Shown here: piece after piece, positions 6,555 through 7,812 of the stretch
How the letters are laid out: each line of letters opens with the position of its first letter
Numbering within the stretch: the stretch's first letter is position 1
Assembly (NCBI RefSeq): GCF_934636505.1
Contig: NZ_CAKUAL010000080.1
Location: forward strand, 1 to 7,812
Direction: 5' to 3'
Length of the DNA: 7,812 nucleotides
From: an uncultured Ellagibacter sp.
GTDB lineage: Bacteria; Actinomycetota; Coriobacteriia; Coriobacteriales; Eggerthellaceae
The notes under the pieces: model-generated
What the model saw: only the letters and a program-made list of their open reading frames with translations
What the model was told of the DNA's origin: nothing
Database searches by the model: none
Translations under genes and position numbers: made by a program

Positions 6555-7812
6555 CTACGCGGCTTCGATGTCTTTTCCGGGTTTGAAGTCGCGGCCTTCC
6601 TTTCTCCACTGGCTGTACTCGGCAGATGCGGCGAAGAGCACGTCGGAGGAGGAGTTGAGCGCGGTCTCGCAGGAGTCCTGGATGACTCCGATCACAAAGC
6701 CGATGCCGACGACCTGCATCGCGATGTCGTTGCCGATGCCGAAAAGCGAGCAGGCGAGCGGAATCAGGAGTAGCGAGCCGCCCGCGACGCCCGACGCGCC
6801 GCATGCGCTCACGGCGGAGAGGACCGAAAGGATGATCGCGGTGGGGATGTCGACCTGGATGCCCATCGTGTGCGCTGCCATCATGGCCATGACTGAGATC
6901 GTGACTGCAGCGCCGCCCATGTTGATGGTTGCGCCGAGCGGGATGGAAAGCGAGTAGTTGTCCTTGTTAAGACCCAGCTTGCGGCACAGCTCCATGTTCA
7001 CAGGGATGTTCGCCGCGGAGCTGCGGGTGAAAAACGCGGTGAGGCCGGAATCCTTCAGGCAGCGAAGAACAAGCCCGTAGGGGTTCTTGCGGAAGCACGC
7101 GAAGGAGAGGATCGGATTGGTGACGAAGGCGATGAAGAGCATGCAGCCTACGAGCACGAGCAGTAGCTGGCCGTATTCGGTGAAGATTTCCAGACCGTTG
7201 GTGGAAACCGCCGTGTAGATGAGGCCCAGGATGCCGAAGGGGGCGAGCGAGATGATCCAGCGGACGACGGTCGACACGGCGTCGGAGATGCTCGTGAACA
7301 CGTCTTTCACCTGGTCGCTTGCACGCCTAAGGGCGATGCCCAAAACGACGGCCCAAGCGAGGATGCCGAGGTAGTTCGCGCTCATGAGAGCCGTGACCGG
7401 GTTGGCGACCACGTTGGTGACAAGCGTTGCGAGGACTTCCCCGATGCCGGAGGGCGAGGATTGCGCCTCGGCGGCGGTGGAGAGCGTGAGGTCGACGGGG
7501 AACAGGGTGCTCGCCAGGACGGCGACGGCGCCTGCGATGAAGGTGCCCACCAGGTACAAGATGATGACGAGCTTCATCTGCCCGCCGCCCTTCGCGTTGC
7601 AAAGGGCGCTGATTACCAGGAAGAACACGAGAATGGGGGCGACGCTTTTCAGGGCGTTCACGAAAAGCGTGCCGAGCATCTCGATGATCTCGTTCCCGGG
7701 GACGACGAGCGCGAGGATGGTGCCGATGACGAGGCCCACGATGATGCGCTTGATGAGGCTGATCGAGTTCCAGGTTCGCCCGATCTTCTTGATGGTGTCA
7801 ACTGGCGGTCCT
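6555..7812 (-). CDS. sstT: Na+/serine-threonine symporter SstT, first few codons outside the window
   Basis: This inner-membrane protein of the dicarboxylate/amino acid:cation symporter family takes up L-serine and L-threonine with Na+. The frame stays open to the right edge, giving 418 visible residues against about 414 in E. coli SstT, so only a few N-terminal residues are missing. A GTG at 7739 exists but is not the likely start, because the preceding codons read NSISLIKRIIVGLVIG, which aligns with the N-terminus of E. coli SstT (as I recall it: SLVKQILVGLVLG). Conserved blocks are SPSGI, ANYLGILAW, FFTRSSAANIPVN (6996-7034), TINMGGAAVT (6900-6929), SACGASGVAGGSLLLIPLAC (from 6809 downward), and the near-identical GVIQDSCETALNSSSDVLF close to the C-terminus. 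These blocks form the two re-entrant hairpins and the substrate and Na+ sites of the family. The gene is uninterrupted and ends with its own terminator, so it is a transcription unit separate from the importer. Confidence 0.95.
   Translation of the reverse strand, partial: GPPVDTIKKIGRTWNSISLIKRIIVGLVIGTILALVVPGNEIIEMLGTLFVNALKSVAPILVFFLVISALCNAKGGGQMKLVIILYLVGTFIAGAVAVLASTLFPVDLTLSTAAEAQSSPSGIGEVLATLVTNVVANPVTALMSANYLGILAWAVVLGIALRRASDQVKDVFTSISDAVSTVVRWIISLAPFGILGLIYTAVSTNGLEIFTEYGQLLLVLVGCMLFIAFVTNPILSFACFRKNPYGLVLRCLKDSGLTAFFTRSSAANIPVNMELCRKLGLNKDNYSLSIPLGATINMGGAAVTISVMAMMAAHTMGIQVDIPTAIILSVLSAVSACGASGVAGGSLLLIPLACSLFGIGNDIAMQVVGIGFVIGVIQDSCETALNSSSDVLFAASAEYSQWRKEGRDFKPGKDIEAA

Noticed and set aside
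6510..6773. Plus-strand open frame preceded by purine-rich sequence
   Set aside because: The purine-rich stretch belongs to the terminator region, and the frame is antisense to the 3' end of sstT with no domain.
7737..7739. GTG as the start of sstT
   Set aside because: Codons upstream continue in frame to the window edge and match the conserved SstT N-terminus, so the true start lies outside.

Overview
The window is GC-rich apart from one AT-rich intergenic patch, and every gene I can support lies on the minus strand. The mix of genes suggests an anaerobic, host-associated high-GC Gram-positive. It includes a Tat-dependent lipoprotein receptor, exported proteins with Ig-like and GLUG-type repeats, a glycine-rich stalk with a C-terminal membrane anchor, and a Na+/serine-threonine symporter. 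I would guess class Coriobacteriia (Eggerthellaceae-like). This is inference from protein style, not a database match.

Layout, read in the direction of transcription (high to low coordinates): (1) sstT, a Na+-coupled Ser/Thr symporter, runs in from the right edge and lacks only its first few codons. It ends at 6555 and is followed by a clear intrinsic terminator (6491-6522). (2) An AT-rich promoter region (about 6341-6470) follows, with an extended -10 element and a small perfect palindrome just upstream of it. (3) A tightly packed operon begins at 6340: a FecCD-family permease, its ATPase (3 bp gap), a FepB/BtuF-type substrate-binding lipoprotein (27 bp gap), a 612-residue membrane-anchored surface protein (2 bp gap), and a GLUG-repeat exported protein (20 bp gap). 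The last gene runs off the left edge.

The first three operon genes form a complete class II (type II) metal-chelate/cobalamin/heme or oxyanion importer: homodimeric permease, homodimeric ATPase and tethered receptor. Which ligand it carries cannot be read from the sequence. The two downstream genes are the interesting part. Both encode secreted, multi-domain surface proteins, and one carries a domain that resembles a degenerate oxidoreductase molybdopterin-binding fold. Their co-transcription suggests that they capture, process or present the importer's ligand outside the membrane, as surface receptors do in the Isd-type heme systems, but with unrelated domains. That role is a hypothesis.

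No RNA genes, CRISPR arrays, insertion sequences, origins or plus-strand genes were found.
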